From Alitta virens (lineage: Eukaryota > Annelida > Polychaeta > Phyllodocida > Nereididae), in the NCBI GenBank assembly GCA_932294295.1, contig OW028574.1, forward strand, positions 53,814,797-53,878,796: a stretch of 64,000 nt of DNA, given 5' to 3'. Positions 1 to 13,000 of this stretch are shown here, piece after piece. The notes beneath the pieces were generated by a model, which saw only the letters and a list, made by a program, of their open reading frames with translations, ran no database searches and was not told where the DNA came from. A program made the translations under genes and the position numbers. The first letter of the stretch is position 1, and each line of letters begins with the position of its first letter.

Positions 1-203
1 TAGCACTTAAACATTAAACCTTCGTACGCAAACTTACTTTAACAAGACTATGCATCCTCCAATTGTCCCGAATGCACTGACAACTAATAGAGGTCTTGGG
101 ATCCGCATATTTGTCCTTTTTGTGTTTACCAGAGATTAATGCATACCAAGCACCATGCTTGACCTGAGGGGGTTACCCAAGGAATCCCCACCTGCCTGAT
201 TGA

Positions 204-211
204 TGACGTCA
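204..211. promoter_or_regulatory. Full palindromic CRE (TGACGTCA) just upstream of the BROX start codon
   Basis: An exact 8-bp CREB/ATF site lies 20 bp before the BROX ATG, probably in the 5' leader or core promoter. CRE sites close to transcription starts are typical of broadly expressed genes. Binding is inferred from sequence only. Confidence 0.4.
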
Positions 212-231
212 TTTGAGGAAGAGCAACAAAT

Positions 232-3200
232 ATGGCGCACTGGTTTCACAGAAATCCGCTGAAGGCGACTTCCACACAAACATTTGAGCTCAGGGCGGCA
301 GCGACGACCTCAAATGCACAGAAAATATGCACGTAAGAATTTAAAGAAAAATCTTACAGTATAATGGAGCCATAATGTACGTAGGAACCCTGAAAACCCA
401 GGTTTGAATCTGACATGATCATGTAAAAAATGATCCACATCACACAATGATGACCATCATGACAGCCTTTTTTGCTTTGATCATCAAATTTCCATTCACT
501 GTTATATAGTGTTAATTTATCTAACTTTAATATAGCACTAAATGAATGTTTCTGTAATTAACCTTAATTGTTTTTTCACTATTGTCACTTGTCAAATCAC
601 GAGGAAATACATCCAAAGAAAGTGAATGACTAATTTTAGTGTGATATGCCTTCAACAGCCTTGGCCTCTGCCATCATGTGTCATGACAATATTTGCTTTG
701 CAGTTTAGCAGTTATATTGAATGAACATATAATCTATCTATACCATATTACTGTTAGCTAACGTAAGAAGGGTGTGGCTGCAACATGTATCGCATGGCTA
801 CTTTAATTAGCAATTATATACATCGAGATACTATTGACTTTTATTTTATGAAATATTTGCCTAGATGTCAATATTTGGTTAGCAGTGGTACCTCTAATTA
901 GGCCATTGAATTATCATGTAAATATCTAATTATCTGCTATGTATCCGATAATGCATTATTAAATTATTCTAAAAAAAAATTTGCAGTTCTTCGGTAGACG
1001 TTTATAAGCCTTGTAGGTGAAATTTAATGATTACAAAATGTATATATAACTCATTTCCAATTTTTCAATGATAGTTTTAGTTGTGGTTTTATTTTCTGAC
1101 GTTGTTAATTCTCTTTTATTTACAACATAATATATCTATATATGTCGTGTCTGACATTGATCTGCATGTCAATAAAAATGATATGTAATTATACACTTAG
1201 AATAACAATTGCTTTTAGATATAAATGTATGCTACATGGCACGGGGTTTAGAATTTATGCAATCAAAACATTAAACTGTTAAAATCATCAAAGGGGTGGT
1301 TAAACAGGGTCCAACAGAAGTTAGATAATCTTAATGATCTTTCAGGGAACTCCGCCATGCCCGTGTACAACTCCTAGACTTGATATCCAACCCTAACAAT
1401 GAGATTATGACGATGAACCAGGCAGCTGAAAAGTATTTTTCACTGCTGCCGGGGTTTGTGATATCCATGGATGACAAACAGGGTGACAGTAAACTCAGAT
1501 ATGCACTGAAGTTTCGCTGGACGAACACGCTCCTTGGTGGAACACCCACGTAAGTATTCGCTTGAATTATACCTGTAAATTGGACCTAAGGTGGGGGTCA
1601 TTTTCAGCTGAATAAACAGCATGATTGGTCAAAGAAAGAGGAATTAACCAATGAGGCCCTTTATTCAGTAAGCATTTGATGAGACATTAGGCTATTTTTA
1701 TTTCAATTTGGTTCCTAAATTATAAATAGAAAAAACATAAGCCAAAAGCTAGTGTTACAAAAATAGATTCGCAGTTTGTAACCGCATATGTGCTACTAGG
1801 GCCGTCATTTCTTCATGAATCATGTACAATTATAATAATTATATAAAAATGGTTTTGAATTTAAGTATATTTCTTATTTGACATGATTATAGACTTGCAT
1901 TAAGTACTTTGACATTACAGGGAAGTTCAGGACATAGTATTTGAAATATGCTCGATGCTGATGAACATAGCTTTGTGGTTCACTAAACATGCTGCTAGAT
2001 TAGCTTCTAAGGATGAGTAAGTATATGGTGTTATCTTAGATTTTTCTATCTGTGTCATTTTGCTCATCTGGGATTGATGCACTCTCTCTGCATCTGATTT
2101 GATTGATGAATTAAATGCTGTCCTGTGGTGTCTTGCAGACCCAACATGGATGAAGCTAAAGAGGTCCACAAATGTCTTCGCAAAGCTGCTGGAATATTTT
2201 CTTATGTGAAGGTAATTTCTGTCTTGTTAATCAGGTTTTATAAACCGCCCAAATCTATCAGCAACAGATTAGTGCATTTGTGCACAAATTTGTGAGTTGA
2301 TAAGATTGTTTGTTCTGTCTTTTTTTAATTTAACACATTGAGTTTAGTGTGATGTAATAACTTATTTCTCTTCAATGTACAGGAGGAATGGGTCACAAAA
2401 TTATTGGAAGTTCCAGAAAAGAACACAGATCTGGACAGCAGAGTCCTGGCAGCTTATATACATCAGTGTACTGGAGAAGCTCAGGAAGGTCAGTTGGAAT
2501 TTTGTGGCCTCAATAGAGCGATTCAGGTTTTAGTTTGTGATCTATTTGAAAGGGGAAAAAACAAATACCAAGTGATGCAGTCTGACTTCTGTTCATCGTG
2601 CCTCTGATTAACGCAAACTTCCATTATTCACGGTACCTGCACTACCCCCAACTCACCAGACATGATTACTTAACCCAAAAACATTGCCTGAACTAGTAAT
2701 TACATGTGCAGCAATTAAAATTTATTTACACTACTTCATCATAATATACATAATCTTGAATGTTCCGGTTGAGCGAACATGTTGGAAATCGGTGCAAGAG
2801 GGCATGGAGAGAACTTGCCCAAGCTACTGATCTGTTCACTTTAGCGCCTTTTTTTATTATCAGTTTCATTGTGGACGCCAGTTCACAGTCAGAGGACAAA
2901 CCGTAGGCTGAGTTGGCTCACCTGAAATTGCGTGGCGCGTGGGTTTTGGTGTAATTAAAAGACCTGCTAATGCCAAAATCTGTTTCGTGTGATGAAAATA
3001 CGACTATGTACCAAATTTCATAGTCTAGCGATGAATATTAACAAAGTTATTGGCGAGTTTGCCCCGTTTATTGATAAGATTCACACTAACTCGGCCTATG
3101 CAGTGTTCTCTTACTGTGAACTAGCCTCCACAAACAATAACGACACTTAAGTGAACAGCAAATAACTCGGGCAAGGAGAGAACCTTTTGTATATTGTGGT

Positions 3201-6159
3201 CAGCATTTTATGTATCCTGAAGGGCGCAATATAAGGTCTGACTGTATTGATAGTATTTCAATTGTCATCATGATCATCTCTATTGTGGCCTTTGGGTAGC
3301 AAAAGATTTATAATAATAATAAATAAATTTGTAAGTGCCTGTTTTAGAAAATATTTCTGCTGACCGGTGCTTGGGATTAAAGAAGCCTATTGTTCATAGA
3401 CAGTTTTGAATAAATTAGTTTTTAATTTCCTCTTAAAGCCATCATTGGTGGAGAATCATTTGATTTCTTCAGGTAATTAATTCAGAGGTGAGGAGCAATG
3501 GCTGAGAAAGCACGAGCCCCGAAATTGGTTTCTAGACTGAGATTTATAGTCGGACTCTTATGAGTTTATATTTTTCTTTGCAGTGACCATTGCCAGAGCG
3601 ATCGAGTTGAAACATAAACCAACCATCGTCTCAGCTCTTGCTTACGAAACTGCTAAACTCTACACTGATGCAGGTAATGTGTGATGTTAGATTTATATAA
3701 TGATATATCCTTAGAAGTGATGGTGAGTGTTGTAATATTATTAATCCATAAGGTAATGATCCAAATAAAAGCAATGATTTTACTTGATTTTTTATTTGAT
3801 TTTTTGGTTGTAGATGATTCCTTGAACAGTTTGGATGAAAAAGTTGTGTCCAAGTGGAGGAAATATCTGCAGTTCAAAACCAAGATTTATTATGCATATG
3901 TGAGTTAATTTGTTTACATGGATATTGTACAGCTTTCAGAAATAGTTACGATACAACACCAAGGCTAGTGCTATTTCCTTGCATTTCGAAAAAAATAAAT
4001 GTGTCTAAATGTGTATAATAATTGGTGTGATGACAAATTACAGGCATACAACTACCACGGAGAGACAATTCTTGCAGAAGACAAGTGCGGTGAAGCAATA
4101 AGATGTCTCCAAGAAAGTAAAACTAGTAAGTATAATGATAAAATCTACCTCTTAGTGAAACCATGGTAGTAACTTTGCCCGTTCCATCCAAATCGGTACA
4201 TGTTATGCCATTTTCCAAAGACTCGTGTATTTATAATCCCTCTTTTGCCAATTCGTGTTTCGTCAAATCTTCTCTAATGGCCACCTGCATAGAACGGTCA
4301 CTTGCTGTTAACCATGATGACCGCTACATTGCAACTCCCCAGAACTTAATTTTCATTGTTTCATTGTATATCCTAGTCTCTGATGGCCAAAACGATCAAT
4401 TCTTGGATGACTGCTTGATATCGGTTTGGGTATATTTTATGACTTGTATGCTGTTTATTAAAATTTTATTTTGGGGATATTTCAGATTATGAGCAGTCTC
4501 TTGTGTTAGGAAAGGAATACTCCAGTCATAAAGGACCTGGAACAACGTGCAAGCCACATGAGCATCTGTTCTTCCGAAAACTTGGACCAGTTGTGAGTCG
4601 AACTTTAGAAAAATGTATCCGAGAAAATGGATTCATGTAAGTTGTAAAGATTACTCGTGGTATTTCATGTCAGTTTAATATTACAGTAGTCTAGATTTTG
4701 TCAAAGGATTGTCAACGCCTGTAGTGATGGATTGGTGTGATGAAATAATTTATTGTCTGACAAGAAAAATAGATTATCAGTAAAAGTAAAAAGGAGATTG
4801 AACCATCGCTAATGTAACTTATTAATGGAATGTCTCCTGCTGGCCATTAGTAATTTATGAGAGATTGTCATTGTAAAGTGTTACTTTTGTTTGGGCAATA
4901 AACCTTTTTGTCAAATGTTTTCATTGGCCTACTTTGAGTACTAATTTCTGCTAGCTTTGTTAACCATGTAGACTCAACTGAATTAGATTTGGTTTTCACA
5001 CAGATACCACCAAAAGGTACCACCAGAGGCCCCTGCTCTACAACTCCAGGCCACCTATGGCTTAGTCGCCCCAGAAGAGTTCAAGATCCCAGATCCCAAT
5101 CCATTGTGGTCTCCTGAAACTTACAATGCTTTCAATATCTCTCTCACTCCAAAGCCAGATCCGGTATGTATGCTGAACTTAAATGAACTGAGCTAAACTG
5201 TGCCAAACTGGACTGAATGATTTGAGCATTTGGTCAATTGGCAGCTAGATCTGATATCAGAAACATTTATTGTTATCGTTGCAATAATTATGTAGTTCGA
5301 ATAGTCTTTCAAACTTTTCTTCTTCATCCATGCAATCATAAGGGATTTAGTCAAACAAACTGTTAACTGCTAAAGAGTATAACTGATATACATGGTGCGA
5401 ATGAAAAACTTAAACCACTTGAGGATGATACTACATGCTGATCAGTGTTATAAGTTTGCACAAAGTCATGGATCAGATGGGTCAGTACCTTGCATAAAAT
5501 AAGTTGTGTTGACACAAAATTTAGTTCCTTTGAGTTATTATTTCTCAATATACAAGTTAGACTTATAACGGCGATCAGCAGGGCAACTCTTCAATACAAG
5601 TGTAAATGTAAATGTAGGCGATTATAGACTAGAGTCACCGCTGAAGCAGTTTCAAGAGAGTTTACAATTATACTTTTGGCAGGCCAATCCAGAGTCATTC
5701 TCAACTCCCTAGGGAGTATTCAGCCTTGAGCACGGGGTTAACTGCAGGGGCTTAAGAGCTCATACTAGTGCCATCACTGTGGGTGCCTAATGCCAAGTAC
5801 CCATTGCACCTGGGTGGGGTGAGGCAATGGTTGGTGGGGATCTGCCCAACTCCTCGAAGCCGTGGTGGATGTTCGAACCTACAACCTTGCGGATAGCAGG
5901 CGAACACCTTAACCGATAGACCACAGCATCCCAGTGGGAAGATTTTTTGTCGGCACCCTGTATGGGGAGCATGTTTCGCTGCAAGTTATGGAAAAGAGTA
6001 GCGAAGGCGTTTCTGATGGAACTCTAATTATTTGTCTTTCAGAAGGAGCAAGACAAAAATGAGGAAGAAGAAAAGAAAGATCTACCACCGGTCAAGGAAG
6101 CGGACATCCCGGCCTCAAACAAGGATCCCAATACATTCAGTGGATGTGTCGTGTCATAG
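232..6159 (+). CDS. BROX: BROX: BRO1 domain and CaaX motif-containing protein (11 exons, complete)
   Basis: Exons: 232-332, 1346-1549, 1921-2016, 2139-2211, 2383-2488, 3584-3673, 3814-3899, 4044-4125, 4486-4636, 5004-5163, 6043-6159. Phases agree throughout, giving 421 residues (about 410 in vertebrate BROX). The first exon begins [13 protein letters not shown], the family's conserved start, and was found by searching upstream of the obvious exons. The BRO1 body follows, with family segments such as [17 protein letters not shown] and [14 protein letters not shown]. The tail is acidic and lysine-rich and ends in GCVVS, so the last four residues form a CaaX box for prenylation. In vertebrates BROX is a farnesylated BRO1 protein that binds CHMP4/ESCRT-III and acts in nuclear-envelope repair. 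Here that role is inferred by orthology. An intron at 2489-3583 and one at 5164-6042 hold no further coding exon that I could see. Confidence 0.95.
5690..5940 (-). repeat. tRNA-derived SINE in the last intron of BROX
   Basis: Read on the minus strand, 5862-5940 looks like a tRNA: an A-box-like TGGTCTATCGGTTAAGGTG and a B box GGTTCGAACATCC about 30 bp later. A GC-richer body unlike the AT-rich intron follows. This is the usual build of a Pol III tRNA-head SINE. No cloverleaf is intact, so it is not called a tRNA gene. Exact ends are uncertain. Confidence 0.7.
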
Positions 6160-8073
6160 AAACTTCGTTGTGGAGATCAAATGTTTATTACGTCAGTCTG
6201 GTCAATGCAGTAATGCTAGAGTGAAGTGAAATATCTCAATATATATCAAAAATAATAATTACTGAGCTTTTTTTTTTTTTTTCAGACTGTTGAATTGTAT
6301 ATTGAATCATGGCCCAAATCAACATTCATGTAAACGGCAGACATACCCCACTTGTTTATCGAAGATTTAAGGGATATAGAATATGTATTATGAAGGATAA
6401 ACATAACTTTGCATAAGTTGTATTAAGAGCAGTGATTCAATGCAATTCAAACAATGTGCCCTGTTATATATGTATATTAGCTTGGCTGCATGAAAATACA
6501 GAAAAAAAAAAATTAAAGTGTTTAAAATATAAGGAATTCTTTAATTTTTTCAAGTTTGGTTGTTCGTGCTGACAATTAATTTCAACGATACATTGAAATT
6601 GGATAATGTCTTTTCTACAAAATCCGGCTTTGTCTGTTGATTCAAGCCATTTGAAAGTGTCGTCAGTAGCTGTGAAATACTTGAATTGTGGCTGATAATG
6701 TTCAAATCTGTATAGTACAATATTCAAACATTGCTGCAAGGTGTGGTCTTGTACCTCTGTAATTATTATTAGAGATGTAAAAAAATGGACAATTTGTCTA
6801 AGGTTAAAGACGAAATTGGTTATACTTGTTAAATATCATATATGATTATGAACATATCCAAATGTTAGATTGTTACTTGTTAGGAATCTATAGTTCTTTT
6901 TTTTTTGTCCTTGATATTTCGGTGCTGCTCCTCATTGATACTTGACAATAACCTGTTCAACCCTTTCTCATTTTATGACTTCTTCACCAGCATATTTTCT
7001 TCTTTAATTGACCAATTCTTTGTTTTTCTTAATACATTGTTTGCCTTTTCATTTTGAGGGGAATCTGGGAGGTGTATTTCTCTGCTGAAATTGCTGTTAA
7101 TTTTCACCATGCATGCAGTGATTATTTGTCAAGTTACTTTTTAAACAGCGCTATATCTTTTTGTTGGCCAAATCAATACTATGCACATTAAAGGCGTAAC
7201 GACCATCATATGATATTGGTTAGATTGTCAGAGAGATTCACAAATTTACCTGTGTATATTTCTTACATGGGATGATGTTTATGATTTCCAGTGTTAAAAT
7301 AAAAAAAGCCTTAAATGAGCCATTTAGGAAATTAGTACACAATATATGTACATATGTTATTGCTGTGTATTTCTTCTTGTTTCTATTTTTTTAATATATA
7401 TATATATATTATTTGTGATATGAGTTGTAGCCAATATCATCTTTCTGGTAGAACTCTTTAACATTTGCCAAATTTGTGAATTTACCTCTTTGGTTATAAC
7501 ATTAACTTTTCCATTATCTTTTATCTTTGTTATGTTTTTTTGTTAGTTTTGTTTTCACTCAAAATTGAATTTGCAGGCTTATCTGTGTTGATGTCATAAC
7601 AATTTACTATCTACAACATGTACAGTGTAATTATTATTAGGTAGATTGGGATAAACTGGAAATATTTGGGATGTGTAAAATCTAGTTCTGCATTCCTCAA
7701 TCCTTACCTACTTGAGGTAGTAAATATCTGAAAAAAGTTCAACTATCCAATGTTAAATAAAAAATAAAGTTTATATATATATAAAACTATTTTTTTGAGT
7801 CAAGCTTTTTGTACTGCGTCATTGTTAACCAAGGTCTCTGCTGTATCTTTGATAAAGTCTGGTCTTAGCTAGTTCGGTAAATGGCTGTTACATTTCTGGA
7901 AACTGAAGATGGTATGCCATATATATGAATATGAAATACGCTGTCTATCAATTGTGAAGTTAGTTGTTTACAGTGGCAGAATGTCCAGAAGAAAAGATTA
8001 TATAACTGCACTGAAGCTCCATGCATGAACTGTGCCAATATACTCTTCACTGTTAACTATTGTATGTAGCCTA

Positions 8074-8087
8074 GTTGCCATGGTAAC
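8074..8087. promoter_or_regulatory. Perfect X-box (RFX-type) palindrome
   Basis: GTTGCCATGGTAAC is a perfect inverted repeat and matches the X-box consensus GTNRCC(N0-3)RGYAAC used by RFX factors, the main transcriptional drivers of ciliary genes. It lies 1.1 kb beyond the stop of the CIMIP1-like ciliary gene and also inside the likely BROX 3' UTR, so which gene it serves, if any, is unknown. Confidence 0.45.
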
Positions 8088-8810
8088 ATGTAAATGTACA
8101 TTAATACTCCGTGCTGTTCCATCACTTTGTTCTTCATCTGCACCGAATGCTTAATGTGTTGAATAATCTCAGGAGTTCTTGCTCCCACATCGAGACTGAG
8201 TTTCACAATTTAAAAATTAAAGTTTTTAAGGCGAGAACACAATATGTATGGCAGTGTTCGGGAGCTTTGCCAATTCGCAGTTAAGAATGTAATCCATGTA
8301 GCTACATGTACTGGTATGTGTTGCAGATAATTGTAATTGACATATTAGTCACATATATGTGTATTTTGACAGGGTAACATTGTTAAATTAATTTCAATCA
8401 GTATGAGTCAATTTTGATAATACAATCTTCATGTAATTTTGCATAATTTTATGGGGAAAATAAAACTGCCACTTTTTTTTGCAATGTGTGAAAATTAAGA
8501 CATCAGCTGGGAGCAGGAACTCTTGATATGTATCTGAATATAAAAACTTGTCAAGTTCTTTTCTTATAAAATGTAAAAATATATATACATAGGATTTTAC
8601 TGTGATATTTGAATTATTACCAATTACCTAAATAATGTTCATGTTGTATATGCTTTTTAATCCATTATTCAGAGATAGTATATAATATTGCTGCCTAATA
8701 GCATTGCTCAGTTGGTTCGGTGACTGGCATGAAAAGAAAAGGGGTGAAGTTCTGGTGGTGATTTTTCTGACAGGTTTAAGGAGTGTTATGCAGTTTGTTG
8801 GTTGCCATAG

Positions 8811-8824
8811 TAATAATTGTACAT
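8811..8824. promoter_or_regulatory. Second, near-perfect X-box-like site
   Basis: GTTGCCATAGTAAT differs from the X-box consensus only in the last base. It lies 0.35 kb beyond the stop of the CIMIP1-like gene. Two such sites within 740 bp are unlikely to be random, but function is unproven. Confidence 0.3.
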
Positions 8825-8994
8825 AGCATTTCAGTTGTTAGAAATTTTTGGGTTTTTGTAAATGACTATCATGCACATATAACAAATAAATATTTGTATG
8901 TACAGTTGATTTGCTTATTAAATTGTCCGTCTGTTAAATAGTAATATTAGGAGTCTTTGGGAAGAATCTCGTTCATGTCGGTTTTATACATGAA

Positions 8995-9000
8995 TTTATT
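8995..9000 (-). terminator. Candidate polyadenylation signal of the CIMIP1-like gene
   Basis: TTTATT on the plus strand reads AATAAA on the minus strand, 175 bp after the stop codon at 9175. It is the closest canonical hexamer in a sensible position. Confidence 0.45.
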
Positions 9001-9174
9001 TTCATGCTTTGGTGAAATGCATTTCAACTATTTGCACTGTAGTATGTAATTGTGTGCCTTGTATGACTTAATAACTTCAATTGAACCTAAAAATTCAAAT
9101 AACAAAATATTGATATGGTTTAAAAATTAAAGAAGAAAAATTAGTTCATGGATAAAATTTTCCTGGTGAAGTTA

Positions 9175-9797
9175 TTAAAATCCATCCATTGGCCACTTAA
9201 GCAGGTTGAATATTCCCCTTTGGGCGTATCTTGTGAAACCGTAAATTTCTAACTGGCTTTCTTTTTTGGTGGATTTCCATCCAATTTCTTGCGACACTGT
9301 TTTTGGAGTAACACGAGGCAGTCGCTGTACACCTTGTGCTTTAGCTTGGATTGATTTTGTATTACTTTTGATATTTTGGATATCGAATGTTTCTTGTTTA
9401 ATTTCTGGCAGTTTTAGATCATTTGCATCAAGCTGTAAAGATTCACCTCTGTATTGTTTGTTGAGCTGAAAATGTGAGAATTGAAAAAGAAATTATATAG
9501 ATATAAGTCATATATAAGTAATTGCTGTAGCAAATTACAAATAGGATTAAATATTTGCCATTACATCATTATATAATTCTATGAGAAATCCCCATTTTGC
9601 TGGCCATTGGTGTGAACAGGACATATTTTCTCTTCGCACATGGTCTTTCCTGGATGAGAAAAAAAAAATCAAATACTGGTTAGATTATGACTCGGATAAA
9701 CAAGACACTTGTTGAATTCTAAAAAAATAATCTACCATATTTCATCTTTTCGAACAAAATTGCTAGGCTTTGGGTAATTAGCATTCCTGTTTGCCAT
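9175..9797 (-). CDS. CIMIP1-like (C20orf85/LLC1 family) ciliary microtubule inner protein, 3 exons
   Basis: Exons in gene order: 9736-9797, 9565-9649, 9175-9465, giving 145 residues (vertebrate C20orf85 has about 137). The gene is cut into pieces too short to stand out as long ORFs. Supporting the model: an ATG opening MANRNANYPKPSN, a TG|G split codon giving the family's DEIWK, then QWPAKWGFL (human has NWPQNWGFL), and a C-terminal GW-S...LE...G...L-WP pattern. All splice sites are GT..AG and phases agree. Members of this family bind the inner wall of axonemal doublet microtubules in motile cilia; that role is known for vertebrates and inferred here. The start is fixed by alignment to the family N-terminus. 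It is head to head with ZC3H14 and convergent with BROX. Confidence 0.85.
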
Positions 9798-10001
9798 GGT
9801 GTAGAAATTGGCGCGAAATTATCGTCAAGGCGAGAACAAGTAACTTCGCGGATTAAAGTGTGCGTGGCAGCACCAGCTGTTACAGTTCGACGCGCCATCT
9901 GGCGCATTTTACGAAATTGCACATGCACCGGAAGTTGACGAGAGGGACTGAAGTGACACTGAATTTACGTAGGAAAGTCGTGAATATTCCATGTTATAAG
10001 C
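9798..10001. promoter_or_regulatory. 204-bp bidirectional promoter between the CIMIP1-like gene and ZC3H14
   Basis: The two divergent start codons are 204 bp apart, so both 5' leaders and promoters must share this interval, unless the 5' UTRs have non-coding first exons further away. The segment is clearly richer in GC and CpG than its surroundings (several CGCG and GCGC steps around 9810-9910), as expected of a CpG-type divergent promoter. It also contains a GATGGCGCG-like YY1-type core on the minus strand. Confidence 0.6.
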
Positions 10002-13000
10002 ATGGAAATTGGAAATGAATTGAGTGACAAAATCAGAGTAAGTAACGAATGCAATGTAAGCGCGATTGCAGTGCATGAAATGTCTTGAATGTGGTGTCTG
10101 AACTCTTTCGTGCATACTTCTTGACAGAATTATCAGTGGCGGCATTTTTTGGCATTCAACAGATGTTGAACTGCATTAACTGAGATTTGCCCAATATACA
10201 AAAATTGCTTGTTGGATGTTTGATCCCAAGTGTCACTGATTGCCTGACAATTCAACATCGCCTCACTTTTGCCTGGCAGCACGTGACATAGCTACGTTAA
10301 TTAGTTGTACAAAATTTGCCATTTCCATGGATATCTGAATTGCCCTTAGCCTATGGCCTTGCCCCAGTGAAGATCCCACTCCATCTCGTTGTAAGTTGTA
10401 TCCGTGTGTAACCAGGGATGCGGTCGAAACGGCAACACCCATAACACCAACAACCACAGATGATAGACAACACAGCAATTATATCACAGCATTATTTATT
10501 TATTATTGACAATTGTACTCACGTACATAACATAATGAAATGACAATAAAAATCATAGTTAAAAAGTATAAAAATGGTAATAATTGTGAGAAAAAAAAAA
10601 GCTTTGCATCCTCACAACATTGACACATGTTCGCCAGCTCACAAACTGATACTGTGCGAAATTCTCAGCACAAGTCATCTTCACGAATCGTCGATGTCAA
10701 GGTGTCACTCGTTGTTGCTTGAGCAGAGCGACACCTTGACCTCTCAGGCCGTAATCACAGAGTGTTTGCAACTGCTGCCTTCTATAATATGAGCGGGCAA
10801 TAGTCATTCCTGGGTGCTTGGAGGTGTCCTCTGGTTAAAAATACAAGTTTATGGGCCAATCAGAGACCAGATTACAACACTGTAGGCCAAGCGAAAATTG
10901 ACCTGTGTGACTTCGTAAGTGCAACATAATGAGTATTTTCTGCTGCCTGAAGTGAGACAGAACACTGAAGGTCCATCTTGCCAGTTTAAGTTGCTAGGGG
11001 TAGCTCTATGTCTTTCGTACTCTGATGGCTTGGTAGAAGTCAGTGATGAAACAACTTGCTCTCATGCTCTGTGTGTACTTCATTTTCTGTGGATGTTTTC
11101 AGTACATGTGTTAAGAAGATTACTCTTCAAATCTTTCCTCCCCTCCCCCTCTAAAACATGGTTTTCCAGCCACTGAAGTTTCAAAACCTCCTGGAAACCT
11201 TGTTTAGCATGAACATTGTATATTAAAATTTACAGTAAATTTCAATACAATTCTCAATGTTAACAGGCGACATATCCTCTCGGTCTCAAACTTACTACAT
11301 TGACCAATGTATTTGTCTCTTTTTCAGTCGGCTATTAAGGCCAAGCTGGTTGATCTGGGAGCTTATGTGGGTATGTGCTTTTCTACTTTGGGATTCAATA
11401 TAAATATTACAATTTGAAAGTGATGTTCCAATATGAACATTATCAACATTTTAGACAATCCATTCTGCTTTTCTGTGTACAGTGATCTTGGAGAAACTTT
11501 CGTGAAACATGCACAAGACAAAATATAACTTCATTCATATTATTATGTTATTTACATATTTGCAGACGATGAACTGCCAGATTATATTATGGTCATGGTG
11601 GCCAACAGAAAAACTCAGGAGCAGATGACGGAGGATCTCAATCTCTTTTTAGGATCTAACACAGAAAAATTCACTTCATGGTGTGTATTTCTATGTTTAT
11701 TTATTGAATATATTTTTTTAAAGAGGTGTTTAATAATTTTTTATACAAGTGTAAATTAATCTGCTCTTTCAATTTCTAACATATCATTAATTAGGGGTCT
11801 TTACTGGTTCACGATATATCGATTCAATCAATACGATTACATGAAGCACTTTATTGGGTCTACCGATAATCGTTTGACTTCTTAAATCCGTCCATTTCCA
11901 TGCACAAAACTCGTATTCGCCAAAAATTAAGTGTTTTCGTGAGTGATATTATGGTACCACCACTATACCCTAGTGGCAGCTGTTGAAAGTAATTGCACCA
12001 CCTGGTGAATTTTGCATGCACTACCGTTCGTCAGCTTAATTTTGTTGGCCCCACTGTGTATTTTGAAGATTTTATGAAGAGTTTTCGTATTAATCGATGT
12101 ATCGATTGTCCAATCAATAGATACATATCGTATCGTTTGAAACAAACGATAAGGACCCCTGTCATAAATTTGGATTCATTATTCAGGTTGAGCGCGTTAC
12201 TCGCCAAGTTGAAGGCTGTCACGTCTTTAGGTGAGTATTTTGACAACGATTCAACAAGAATGCAATTAATGCTGTAATATAATTGCTGTGTTGCAGTCTA
12301 TTTGCTTCAATTGCCTGTACATTAATGATGATATACAGTTCATGTGAATGCTTTAATAATGGGTAACTGTATTTATAAAGGAGAGGGTGAAAGTGAAAAT
12401 ACAGAACAATCGCCCCCTGAAGAAACTGCACCCCAGAAAGAGAAAAATGCTAAGGCTACCTCAGCAACAACTTCTAAAACTACTCAGTCACAAGGTGCAG
12501 TGGAAGAGTTAGAGCCAGAATTGACAATAAAACCGGATAGAGGTATGTATGGAACTTCCATTATCTTGAAAATTATGACGTTATTCAAGTTCATTCATTA
12601 CGCCCATCATGTCAAAAGTAACTTTAATCTCTTTTATACATGAAGTTAAATCAATTTAACGATGGCAGATGACATTTATTTTTAAAATGTAATACTACAA
12701 AAAGATTCATACTAGTTTCTCTCTAGTAAACATGCTCTTACTTTTTAGTAGACGTGACAGCCTTCAACTTAGCAATTAAAAACAGAGAAAGATGTAGTTC
12801 TTACTTTTTACATGTTTTAGCTGACATAATGTCCTTTAACTTAGCAATTAAAAACAGAGAAAGGCTGTAATGCATACATAATTTTTATGCCGTTGTTTAC
12901 AGATGAGTTTGAGGAAGAAGAAAGACTGGAGAAGAAAAAGGCCATGTTAGCAACGCAGAGCAAAGTAGCCACAAAAACACCTCCAAAGAAAATAACTGTT

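Larger units (their letters stand above)
6160..8890 (+). other. BROX 3' UTR and downstream non-coding DNA
   Basis: About 2.7 kb of AT-rich sequence without a convincing ORF follows the BROX stop. AATAAA signals at 7756-7761 and 8885-8890 are candidate polyadenylation sites. The distal one lies about 100 bp short of a candidate polyadenylation signal of the convergent gene on the other strand. The two palindromes at 8074 and 8811 fall inside this stretch. Confidence 0.5.

Noticed and set aside
4163..4492. 109-codon frame within BROX
   Set aside because: It is an intron between verified exons 4044-4125 and 4486-4636; the exon start falls near its end in another frame.
5862..5940. tRNA gene on the minus strand
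   Set aside because: A and B boxes are present but the acceptor stem does not pair and a SINE body follows.
9791..9804. Possible X-box (TTGCCATGGTGTAG) at the CIMIP1-like start codon
   Set aside because: Only half of the palindrome is present and it overlaps the ATG, so it is likely chance.
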